Under the pieces are notes generated by a model. That model did not search any database. It had not been told where the DNA came from and saw nothing but the letters and a program-made list of their open reading frames with translations. Positions 33,270 through 40,849 of a stretch of 64,000 nucleotides of DNA are shown here, piece after piece (position 1 is the stretch's first letter; each line of letters starts with the position of its first letter). The translations under genes and the position numbers were made by a program. Source of the DNA: Streptomyces olivochromogenes (GTDB lineage Bacteria; Actinomycetota; Actinomycetes; Streptomycetales; Streptomycetaceae); the NCBI RefSeq assembly GCF_001514115.1, contig NZ_KQ948463.1, forward strand, positions 62,001 through 126,000, read 5' to 3'.

Positions 33270-33465
33270 GCGGTATCGCTTCCCTGCCCCTGGGGGCGGT
33301 CAACGAAAGGTCACACCGTTGGCCGTGCCCACTCACCCGCACCACTGATTCGTAGGACCTATCGTTCGATCGTCCCGAACAGAGCGACGTCCGAACCGCT
33401 TTGGGGCGGGAGACCTAGGACCAGGACCCGATGCGGTCCGCGCACGGGCGTGTTTGGCTGCGTCC

Positions 33466-33834
33466 ATGACCGAATTCAGCGAGAAGGAACGCGCCTACCT
33501 CACCACACAGCGGCTGGGCCGGCTGGCCACCGTCGACGCCCACGGGCAGCCGCAGGCGAACCCCGTCGGTTTCTTCCCGCAGGACGACGGGACGATCCTG
33601 ATCGGCGGTTACGCGATGGGCACCACGAAGAAGTGGCGCAACCTGCGCGAGAACCCGAAGGTGGCGCTCGTCGTCGACGACATCGTCAGCCACCAGCCGT
33701 GGAAGGTGCGCGGCATCGACATCCGGGGGGAGGCCGAACTCCTCACCGGCCCCCACGACTTGGGGCCGCACTTCAGCGAGGAGCTGATCCGTATCCGTCC
33801 CCGGCGTATCCACAGCTGGGGTCTGGAGGACTGA
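33466..33834 (+). CDS. PPOX-class F420- or flavin-dependent oxidoreductase
   Basis: A 122-residue split-barrel protein of the pyridoxine-5'-phosphate-oxidase type: RLGRLATVDAHGQPQANPVG, DDGTILIGGYAMGTTKKWRN, then NPKVALVVDDI and GIDIRGEAELL. In actinobacteria these short forms usually use coenzyme F420, and TKKWRNL is where the phosphate is held. Substrate unknown. ATG 33466 is preferred since it begins the conserved EFSEKERAYL helix; ATG 33454 adds four residues. No ribosome binding site is obvious, so the mRNA may be nearly leaderless. Confidence 0.85.
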   Translation: MTEFSEKERAYLTTQRLGRLATVDAHGQPQANPVGFFPQDDGTILIGGYAMGTTKKWRNLRENPKVALVVDDIVSHQPWKVRGIDIRGEAELLTGPHDLGPHFSEELIRIRPRRIHSWGLED

Positions 33835-33870
33835 CCGTAGCCCCGGCGGCGCTTGGTAGGGTCACCGACC

Positions 33871-34611
33871 ATGACCGCCACGGAACCCACCGTCCTGGCC
33901 ACGTCGGGTGGTCACCGCGTCGGCGGCCGCACCTGGCTGACCTTCGACGCGCTCGTCCACCACGCCGTCGAACTGTCGGGCGTGCACGGGCGCCGACCCC
34001 GGGTCATGTACGTCGGTACCGCGATCGGCGACGCCGAGCACTTCGCCGCCCGGATGAGCGAGGCGGCTCGCGTGGCGGGCTTCGACCTGACGCCGCTGCG
34101 CCTCTTCCCCATGCCCAACTTCGATGACATCGAGGCGGCGGTGCTGGAGCAGGACGTGGTGTGGGTGATGGGCGGTTCGGTGGCGAACCTGCTCGCCGTA
34201 TGGCGCGTGCACGGACTGGACGCGATCCTGCGTCGCGCGTGGCAGGCCGGGGTCGTCCTCAGCGGGGTGAGCGCCGGATCGATCTGCTGGTTCCAGGGCG
34301 GCACCACCGACTCCTTCGGCCCCGAGCTGCGCCCGCTCACCGACGGTCTCGGCTTCCTGCCGTACGGCAACGGCGTCCACTACGACACCGACCCCGGCCG
34401 CCGCCCCCTGGTCCACCGGCTCGTCGCCGAGGGCACGCTGCCGCTCAGCCACTGCACCGACGACGGCGTGGGCCTGGTCTACCGCGGCACCGAACTCGTC
34501 GAGACCGTCAGCGAGACACCGGGCAAGGGGGCGTACGTCGTCCGGCGGGAGGGGGACCGGGCGGTCGAGGAGCGTCTGGAACCGCGCCTGCTCCCGGCGC
34601 CGCGACACTGA
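33871..34611 (+). CDS. Peptidase E (S51 family) homologue
   Basis: A 246-residue cytosolic protein of the class I glutamine-amidotransferase-like fold. WVMGGSVANLLAVWRVHGLD and SGVSAGSICWFQGG give the nucleophile elbow with Ser, HYDTDPGRRP supplies the probable catalytic His, and CTDDGVGLVYRG follows. S51 peptidases cleave Asp-X dipeptides. The start is ATG 33871, 37 bp after the PPOX gene, so they may be cotranscribed. The Ser-His pair is intact; the third residue of the triad (Glu or Asp) could not be fixed by eye. Confidence 0.85.
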   Translation: MTATEPTVLATSGGHRVGGRTWLTFDALVHHAVELSGVHGRRPRVMYVGTAIGDAEHFAARMSEAARVAGFDLTPLRLFPMPNFDDIEAAVLEQDVVWVMGGSVANLLAVWRVHGLDAILRRAWQAGVVLSGVSAGSICWFQGGTTDSFGPELRPLTDGLGFLPYGNGVHYDTDPGRRPLVHRLVAEGTLPLSHCTDDGVGLVYRGTELVETVSETPGKGAYVVRREGDRAVEERLEPRLLPAPRH

Positions 34612-34636
34612 CCTTCCCGACGGCGGTCCGGGAGCT

Positions 34637-36004
34637 TCACTCCAACTCCCCGGCCGCCCTGAGGTGTTGAACGGCGTACGAGCGCCACGGGCGCCACGCG
34701 TCCGGCACATCCACCCCCGGCGGCACCACGTCGGGGTCGCCGAGCGCGCGCGTACGGATTTCGGCGGCGGTACGGCCGTCCAGCCCCGGCAACGCCAGCA
34801 GCGCCTCCTGCGCCTCGTCGCGCTCCGCGCCCGCGTCCAGCCGCAGGGTGCCGTCGGCGAGGGCGGTGGTGAGCGCGCCGAGGGGGCCGTCCGGCTCGGC
34901 CTCCGCGAGGACGGCCGGCTCCGGGAACACATGGGTGAGCGTGCCGCTCGGGGCGTCCAGCGCCTTCCCGTACCGCCGCACCAGCCGCTCGGCCTCCGCC
35001 CGCCCCACCAGTGCGCGCACGGCGAGCTCGTCCGGATCGGCGGCACCCGGCGAGCGCAGGCCGGGGCGCGCGGCGACCAGCGGGGCCAGCCGGGGATCGG
35101 CGCCCAGCCGCTCGTCGACGGCGTACGGGTCGGCGTCGAGGTCGAACAGCCGGCGCAGGCGTTGGACGGCGGTGGTGAGGTCGCGCAGGTCGGTGAGGTG
35201 GAGCCGGGCGTCGAGCCAGCCGCGCGAGCGTTCGTCCACCGCGACGATTCCGGTGCCGTACGGGAGGCGGAGGGTGCGGCGGTACGTACGACGGCCGGGG
35301 GTGCCGTCGATGTCCTCCACCCCCGGGACCGCCTCGCGGGCGAGCAGGTCGAAGACGGCGGTGGACTGGTACGGGCCCCGGTGGGCGAGACGCAGCGGGA
35401 TCCCGGCGGTGGGGGTGACGGTGCGCCGGGCTCCGGTCCCGCCCCGTGGTGCGACGGCCGCGCGCAGTTCGCTCGGCGTCGAGGCGTACACCGCGCGGAT
35501 CGTGTCGTTGAACTGCCGGACGCTGGCGAAACCGGCCGCGAACGCGATCTCCGTGATCGGCAGGCCGGTGGTCTGGAGCAGGACACGGGCGGTGTGGGCG
35601 CGCTGGGCGCGGGCGAGGGCGACGGGGCCCGCGCCGACCTCCGCGGTGAGCTGCCGCTGCACCTGGCGGGCGCTGTACCCGAGCCGGACGGCGAGCCCTC
35701 CGACCCCCTCCCGGTCGACCACGCCGTCCCCGATGAGTCGCATGGCGCGGCCTACGACGTCGGCCCGCACGTTCCACTCCGCGGAGCCGGGGACGGCGTC
35801 CGGGCGGCATCTGCGGCAGGCTCGGAAGCCGGAGCTCTGCGCCGCGGCGGCCGTCGTGTAGTACCGCACGTTCTGCCGCTTCGGCGTCACCGCCGGGCAG
35901 CTGGGCCGGCAGTAGATCCCGGTCGTCTCCACCGCGAAGAAGAACTCCCCGTCAAACCGGGCGTCCCTGCTCCGCACCGCCTCGTACCTGGTCTCCGCGT
36001 CCAT
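34637..36004 (-). CDS. Ada regulatory domain-AlkA glycosylase fusion
   Basis: A 455-residue DNA alkylation-repair protein. The Ada zinc domain is at 10-75 (FFFAVETTGIYCRPSCPAVT, FRACRRCRPDA: four Cys, the first of which takes the methyl group); an AraC-type HTH is at 80-180 (ITEIAFAAGFASVRQFNDTI); AlkA_N and the HhH-GPD glycosylase follow. Methylated Ada activates alkylation-response genes and AlkA removes 3-methyladenine. The C-terminal half is odd: between ALGDPDVVPPG and AWRPWRSYAVQHL there are only about five residues, where AlkA proteins have some 35 including the catalytic aspartate (PTDLG). The glycosylase may therefore be inactive unless VDVPD substitutes. Start ATG 36004; GTG 36013 also possible. 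Confidence 0.85.
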   Translation of the reverse strand: MDAETRYEAVRSRDARFDGEFFFAVETTGIYCRPSCPAVTPKRQNVRYYTTAAAAQSSGFRACRRCRPDAVPGSAEWNVRADVVGRAMRLIGDGVVDREGVGGLAVRLGYSARQVQRQLTAEVGAGPVALARAQRAHTARVLLQTTGLPITEIAFAAGFASVRQFNDTIRAVYASTPSELRAAVAPRGGTGARRTVTPTAGIPLRLAHRGPYQSTAVFDLLAREAVPGVEDIDGTPGRRTYRRTLRLPYGTGIVAVDERSRGWLDARLHLTDLRDLTTAVQRLRRLFDLDADPYAVDERLGADPRLAPLVAARPGLRSPGAADPDELAVRALVGRAEAERLVRRYGKALDAPSGTLTHVFPEPAVLAEAEPDGPLGALTTALADGTLRLDAGAERDEAQEALLALPGLDGRTAAEIRTRALGDPDVVPPGVDVPDAWRPWRSYAVQHLRAAGELE

Positions 36005-36054
36005 CACACCCACCAGTCTGCGCCGCCGCCCACCCCCTCGACCGGCGGCTTTCA

Positions 36055-36300
36055 GACACAGCCCTCAACCCAACCCCTGCTCCCGCCCCCGCCGCCCCTA
36101 CCCAACCCATCCCCAGGGGCTCCGCCCCTCCAACCCCACCGGGGCCCAGGCCCCCGCCCCCCCACGGGACCAAGCCCCCGAACCCCCGCGGGGCTCCGCC
36201 CCCTGCACCCCCATGGGGCTCCGCCCCAGACCCCCGCATCGGCCTGAACGGCCTCGTCCTCAAACGCCGGACGGGCTGAAGATGTGCGCAGCGCCCCCTC
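36055..36300. repeat. Intergenic palindromic GGGGCTCCGCCCC-type repeats
   Basis: This stretch is made of variants of the GC-rich dyad GGGGCTCCGCCCC (near 36115, 36190 and 36213) followed by TCGTCCTCAAACGCCGGACG, a sequence often seen between Streptomyces genes. No gene. It leads directly into the 90-bp tandem repeat and could act as terminator of the flanking genes. Confidence 0.65.
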
Positions 36301-36660
36301 AGGGGCGCGGGGAACTGCGCGACCAACCCCCACCGACCCGCAGCCAAACGAACCGGACAGGCGGGGGATGCGGGGCGAAGCCCCCGCCTTGGGGGCGCGG
36401 GGAACTGCGCGACCAACCCCCACCGACCCGCAGCCAAACGAACCGGGCGGGCGGGGGATGCGGGGCGAAGCCCCCGCCTCAGGGGCGCGGGGAACTGCGC
36501 GATCGGCCCCCACCGGCCGTCAGCCAAAGAACTTCGGGCGAAGGGGGACGGGGGGCGTAGCCCCACCCCCAGGGGCGCGGGGAACTGCGCGATCGGCCCC
36601 CTCCCGCCCGCAGTCGAAGAACACACGCAGGGGGCCTGGGGCGCAGCCCCGGAACGCCGT
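36301..36660. repeat. Four-unit 90-bp tandem repeat
   Basis: Four copies of a 90-bp unit begin at exactly 36301, 36391, 36481 and 36571. Each starts GGGGCGCGGGGAACTGCGCG, then a C/A-rich segment (ACCCGCAGCCAAACGAACCG in the first two), a GC-rich spacer and a closing inverted stretch GGGGCGAAGCCCC. Units 1 and 2 are nearly identical; 3 and 4 have drifted. Because 90 is a multiple of three, chance ORFs run through it on both strands; I do not consider them genes. Confidence 0.9.
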
Positions 36661-36671
36661 TCCGTGTGGGC

Positions 36672-37841
36672 TCAGTGCCAACGACCCCGTTTGGCGTCCA
36701 TCGCCGCCCTCCCCTCCGCCCCCTTCCGCTTCCAGTCCCGCCGAATCTCCGCCCGCACCCGCGCATCCGTCTTCGCGACGATCCGCTGGTTCTCCCGCAG
36801 CAGCTTGCGATAACTGGCGAGGCGGCGTTCGGGAAGGACCCCGGAGTCGAGGGCGGCGAGCACCGCGCAGCCGGGCTCCGCTTCGTGCGCGCAGTCGTGG
36901 AAGCGACAGTCGGCGGCGAGTTCCTCGATCTCGGAGAAGACCTGGCCGACGCCGGTCTCGGCGTCCCAGAGGCCGACCCCGCGCAGTCCGGGCGTGTCGA
37001 TGAGGACACCCCCGCCGGGGAGGGCGAGAAGGTTGCGGGTCGTCGTGGTGTGGCGGCCCTTGCCGTCCACGTCACGCGCGGCCCGTACGTCCATCACGTC
37101 CTCGCCGATCAGCACGTTGGCAAGGGTCGACTTGCCGGCGCCGGACTGTCCGAGGAGGACGGACGTACCGCCCGACAGCACCGCCGCGAGTACGTCCAGC
37201 CCCTCCCCGGCGCTGGAGCTGACCGGCAGCACCGGGACCCCGGGCGCCGTCTTCTCGACGTCCTGGACGAGGTGTCCGAGCGTCGCCGCGTCGGGCACGA
37301 GGTCGGCCTTGGTGAGGACGACCAGGGGCTGCGCACCGGACTCCCAGGAGAGTGCCGACTTATGCAGCAGTGCCTCACCACTGGAGCAGGACATCGCGAG
37401 CGCGAGGAACCGCTCGATGCGCCCGAGGTCCAGTTCAAGCGCGAGCGACACACAGATGACGACGTAATCGATGTTGGTGGCCAGCACCTGGCCCTCGGAA
37501 CGCTTGGACGAGGTCGAGCGTACGAAGGCGGTGCGGCGAGGCAACAGCGTCCGCACATACCGCGGATCGTCACCTTCGGGGTCGACGGCGACCCAGTCAC
37601 CCGTACACACGACCTTCATCGGGTCACGGGGCACAACGAACTCGGTATCGGCACGGATGACGCCTGCCGGAGTGACGACATCGCACAGACCACGGTCGAC
37701 CCGTACGACACGGCCGGGCAGCAGACCCTGCTCCGCGTACGGGGCGAACTCGGCCTCCCAGTCCGTATCCCAGCCGTACAGGGCGAGAGGATGCGAAGCA
37801 GGGAGCTGAAAGGAGGAGAAAGACAAGGGGTGACCCTTCAC
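36672..37841 (-). CDS. rsgA: Ribosome small-subunit-dependent GTPase A
   Basis: A 389-residue ribosome-biogenesis GTPase. An N-terminal OB-fold (about 35-100) precedes a circularly permuted G domain in the order G4 (VVLTKADLV), G1 (LLGQSGAGKSTLAN), G3 (LIDTPGLRGVGLWD). A C-terminal zinc site has CRFHDCAHEAEPGC. RsgA tests maturation of the 30S decoding centre and is released on GTP hydrolysis. GTG 37841 is given, but TTG 37826 lies behind AAGGGTC and would start LSFSSFQLPASHPLALYGWD, which fits the family better. A 23-codon ORF ends 45 bp upstream on the same strand. Confidence 0.9.
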   Translation of the reverse strand: MKGHPLSFSSFQLPASHPLALYGWDTDWEAEFAPYAEQGLLPGRVVRVDRGLCDVVTPAGVIRADTEFVVPRDPMKVVCTGDWVAVDPEGDDPRYVRTLLPRRTAFVRSTSSKRSEGQVLATNIDYVVICVSLALELDLGRIERFLALAMSCSSGEALLHKSALSWESGAQPLVVLTKADLVPDAATLGHLVQDVEKTAPGVPVLPVSSSAGEGLDVLAAVLSGGTSVLLGQSGAGKSTLANVLIGEDVMDVRAARDVDGKGRHTTTTRNLLALPGGGVLIDTPGLRGVGLWDAETGVGQVFSEIEELAADCRFHDCAHEAEPGCAVLAALDSGVLPERRLASYRKLLRENQRIVAKTDARVRAEIRRDWKRKGAEGRAAMDAKRGRWH

Positions 37842-37886
37842 AAGGGTGGCCCCGGCACCGCGCTCACTGGCGCGGGAAGAGAGAGG

Positions 37887-37958
37887 TCAGCCGGAGACCA
37901 CGGGGGTGGACTTGATGAACTTCCGGATGCGGGCAGCGCCCATCTCAACGACAGCCAT
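37887..37958 (-). CDS. 23-residue small ORF upstream of rsgA
   Basis: Read on the minus strand: ATG at 37958, five bases after a strong GGGAGGTG site, gives MAVVEMGAARIRKFIKSTPV plus VSG and TGA. Nearly every codon ends in G or C after the first few, so it looks translated. The peptide is basic and could form one short amphipathic helix (RIRKFIK). It precedes rsgA by 45 bp in the same direction, so it may be a leader peptide controlling rsgA or an independent small protein. No family recognised. Confidence 0.55.
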   Translation of the reverse strand: MAVVEMGAARIRKFIKSTPVVSG

Positions 37959-38058
37959 CGGTCACACCTCCCGAACAAGTCAAATCACCCGCGGCAACCC
38001 GAGGTCGCCGCTCGAACGGTTCCGACTCTAGAGGTACGCGGACCACGACGCCATCGAT

Positions 38059-40776
38059 TTACGGCGCACCCGACAGCCGTCCCGGGCCGGGCTGGCCGGT
38101 GGTCCGCGGCAGTGCCTGTTCGGCCCAGATCACCTTGCCCTGGGGGGTGTACCGGGTGCCCCAGCGCTCGGCCATCTGCGACACCAGGAACAGGCCCCGG
38201 CCTCCCTCGTCCATGGTCGCCGCGTACCGCAGATGCGGCGAGGTGCTGCTGCTGTCGGCCACCTCGCAGATGAGCGTACGGTCGTAGATCAGCCGTACGT
38301 GGATCGGCTCGGAGCCGTAGCGGATGGCGTTGGTGATGAGCTCGCTCAGGATGAGTTCCATGCTGAAGCCGAGCTCGGACAGGCCCCACTCGTCGAGCTT
38401 CTGGGACACGGTCTCGCGCATCCCGGCGACGGCCGCCGGGTCGAGCGGCACGTCCCAGTCGGCGATCCGGTCGGGCGGCAGCCCCTGGGTGCGGGCGATG
38501 AGCAGGGCGACGTCGTCCTTGGGGCGGCCTGGCAGCAGTTCGTCCAGCACGGCCTGGCAGCTCTCCTCCGGCGACCGGTCGGGGTGCCCCGCCAGTGCCT
38601 CGCGGAGCAGTTCCATGCCCACGTCCAGGTCGCGCCTGCGGTCCTCGATGAGGCCGTCGGTGTACAGCACGAGCTGGGCGCCCTCCTCGATGTCCAGTTC
38701 GGCGGTCTGGAACGGCAGGCCGCCCAGGCCGAGGGGAGGCCCCGTCGGCACGTCCACGAAGGTGACGGTTCCGTCGGGGTGGACCAGCGCGGGCGCCAGG
38801 TGCCCCGCACGTGCCATGACACAGCAGCGCGTCACGGGGTCGTAGATCGCGTACAGGCAGGTGGCGCCCACGACGCCCGCGGCGGCGTCCGTGTCCCGCT
38901 CGTCCTGGTCGATCCGGCCGACCAGGTCGTCCAGATGGCTCAGCAGCTCGTCGGGGGGCAGGTCGAGGGTGGAGAAGTTGTGCACCGCGGTCCGCAGCCG
39001 TCCCATCGTGGCGGCGGCGTGCAGCCCGTGGCCGACCACGTCGCCGACGGCCAGCGCCACCCGGCTCCCCGGCAGGGGAATCACGTCGAACCAGTCCCCG
39101 CTCACGCCCGACTGGGCGGGCAGGTAGCGGTAGCCGACGTCGAGGGCGCTCTGCTCGGGCAGGGCCCGCGGCAGCAGGCTGCGCTGGAGGGTGACCGCCA
39201 GCGCGTGCTCGCGGGTGTAGCGGCGGGCGTTGTCGATGCTGACCGCGGCACGGGCCACCAGTTCCTCCGCCAGCGACAGCTCCTCCTCGTCGAAGGGCTC
39301 GTGCTGCTTGGCGCGCCAGAAGTTGGCCACGCCCAGCACGACACCGCCGGCCTGGATCGGGGCGGCGATGAGGGAGTGGATGCCGTAGTCGATGATCTCC
39401 TTGGTGCGCTCCGGGTCCTGCGCGTGCCAGCCCGTGGCGGTCGACAGGTCCGTCACCAGTTCGGAGCGGCCGCTGCCGTAGCCGCGCGCCTGGGGCGTGG
39501 AGGGCACGAAGTCGATCAGTCGGCCCCTTTCGTAGAGCGGATGGTCGTTCCGCAGGCCGCACACGGCGATGCGTCGCAGGTCCGTGGCCGTGGGGGCCGG
39601 CTCCTCGCCGTGCAGCACGGCGTCGGCCAGGTCGACGGTGACGAAGTCGGCGAAGCGGGGGACGGCGACCCGTGCCAGCTCGTCGGCGGTACACCGCACG
39701 TCCAGGGTGGTGCCGACGCCGAGTCCGGCGTCGTACAGCAGCTTGAGCCGCTCCCGCGCGACCTCTGCCCTGCCGGTGACCGCCTGGAGCTCGGTGGAGT
39801 CGCGCAGCGTCACCACCGTTCCCTCGACGCCTCCGTCACGCCCCGTGGGCCGCTGGTTGACCGCGAGCAGCCGCTCCCCGGCGAAGTGCACCTCGTCGGT
39901 GGCCTCGCGCCCGGAGACGAGCAGCTCCACCATCTCGGGTTCGAGGTTCGACAGCTGCGACACGAGTCGTCCCTCGGCGTCGGGGGGCAGCTCCAGCAGC
40001 CGTCTGGCCTCGTCGTTCGCCAGCAGCAGCCGCCCGTCGCCGGCGACGATGAGCACTCCTTCGCGTACGGAGTGCAGCACCGTGTCGTGGTGGTCGTACA
40101 TGCGGGTCATCTCGTCCGGGGCCAGGCTGTGGGTCTGCCGTCGCAGCCGCCTGACCACCAGTGACGTCACCCCGGTGGACACCACGAGTGCCCCGGCCCC
40201 GGCGCCCAGGATGATCGGTAGTTGCCGGTTCACCTCGCTGGTCACGTTCTTGACCTTCAGACCGGCCGACACCAGGCCCACCACCTTGTCCGCGGTGTTC
40301 TTGATGGGGACGGTGGCCTGTACCTCGTGGCCGAGCGGGCCGTGGACGCTCTCCGTGTAGACCTTCCCCGCCAGCGACGGCCCGATGGTGCCCACGAACC
40401 GCTTTCCGATCAAGCCCGGTATGGGGTGGGTGTAGCGGATGCCCTTGGTGTTCATGACCACGATGAAGTCGACCCCGGCGGCCTTGCGGGCCGCCTCGGT
40501 GGCCGGCTGGAGGATCTTGCTCGGGTCGGGGGTCCGCAGTGCCGCCACGACCCCGGGAGCGTGCGCGAAGGTCTCCGCCGTGGCCACGGAGCGGCGCTTG
40601 GCCTCGGCGGTGGTGTCCCGCTCCGACTGCAGGGCAAGGGCGAACACGCCACAGGCCACGAGCAGCACGATCAGGGCCACCTGAAGTACGAACACCTGCC
40701 CGGCTACGCTTCGCGGGCTCCTGCTGACCAGTGGCCTGAGTGAAAAGCGTCGAGAACCGGCGAAACGATTCGCCAT
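38059..40776 (-). CDS. Membrane Cache/PAS/GAF sensor with SpoIIE phosphatase and HATPase
   Basis: A 905-residue membrane sensor. TM1 (about 28-48, VFVLQVALIVLLVACGVFAL), an extracytoplasmic CitA/DcuS-like Cache domain (about 50-185: FIVVMNTKGIRYTHPIPGL, then KRFVGTIGPSLAGKVYTES), TM2 (about 188-208), PAS (about 225-330), GAF (about 345-520), SpoIIE phosphatase (about 540-760: SGDWFDVIPLPGSRVALAVG, GHGLHAAATMG) and a C-terminal ATPase (about 785-890: ELILSELITNAIRYGSEP, DEGGRGLFLVSQM). The CitA-like domain suggests sensing of an external carboxylate; output would be control of an anti-anti-sigma cascade. It is separated by 73 bp from the GAP1-like gene and faces the same way, but lacks an obvious link to it. 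Confidence 0.87.
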   Translation of the reverse strand: MANRFAGSRRFSLRPLVSRSPRSVAGQVFVLQVALIVLLVACGVFALALQSERDTTAEAKRRSVATAETFAHAPGVVAALRTPDPSKILQPATEAARKAAGVDFIVVMNTKGIRYTHPIPGLIGKRFVGTIGPSLAGKVYTESVHGPLGHEVQATVPIKNTADKVVGLVSAGLKVKNVTSEVNRQLPIILGAGAGALVVSTGVTSLVVRRLRRQTHSLAPDEMTRMYDHHDTVLHSVREGVLIVAGDGRLLLANDEARRLLELPPDAEGRLVSQLSNLEPEMVELLVSGREATDEVHFAGERLLAVNQRPTGRDGGVEGTVVTLRDSTELQAVTGRAEVARERLKLLYDAGLGVGTTLDVRCTADELARVAVPRFADFVTVDLADAVLHGEEPAPTATDLRRIAVCGLRNDHPLYERGRLIDFVPSTPQARGYGSGRSELVTDLSTATGWHAQDPERTKEIIDYGIHSLIAAPIQAGGVVLGVANFWRAKQHEPFDEEELSLAEELVARAAVSIDNARRYTREHALAVTLQRSLLPRALPEQSALDVGYRYLPAQSGVSGDWFDVIPLPGSRVALAVGDVVGHGLHAAATMGRLRTAVHNFSTLDLPPDELLSHLDDLVGRIDQDERDTDAAAGVVGATCLYAIYDPVTRCCVMARAGHLAPALVHPDGTVTFVDVPTGPPLGLGGLPFQTAELDIEEGAQLVLYTDGLIEDRRRDLDVGMELLREALAGHPDRSPEESCQAVLDELLPGRPKDDVALLIARTQGLPPDRIADWDVPLDPAAVAGMRETVSQKLDEWGLSELGFSMELILSELITNAIRYGSEPIHVRLIYDRTLICEVADSSSTSPHLRYAATMDEGGRGLFLVSQMAERWGTRYTPQGKVIWAEQALPRTTGQPGPGRLSGAP

Positions 40777-40849
40777 GTGACCTTTCTAGCACTGGTGATC
40801 CCGAGCGGCCATGGCCCACCCTCGCGGTGACGCGCGGGTGGGCCTGCGC

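Noticed and set aside
29604-34127. A 1507-codon plus-strand open frame
   Set aside because: It runs in the wrong frame through the glycosidase and antisense to the SGNH hydrolase; composition is Arg/Pro/Ala-rich as expected for GC-driven shadows.
36301-36660. CRISPR array
   Set aside because: Units are 90 bp with no unique spacers of constant length and no cas genes in the window.
36213-37003. Plus- and minus-strand frames through the 90-bp repeat (up to 239 codons)
   Set aside because: They exist because the 90-bp unit is a multiple of three; the translations are simple repeats of ARGTAR or GRWGLVAQFP type.
37887-37958. RiPP or lanthipeptide precursor
   Set aside because: No cysteines, no modification enzyme next to it; position before rsgA fits a leader peptide better.
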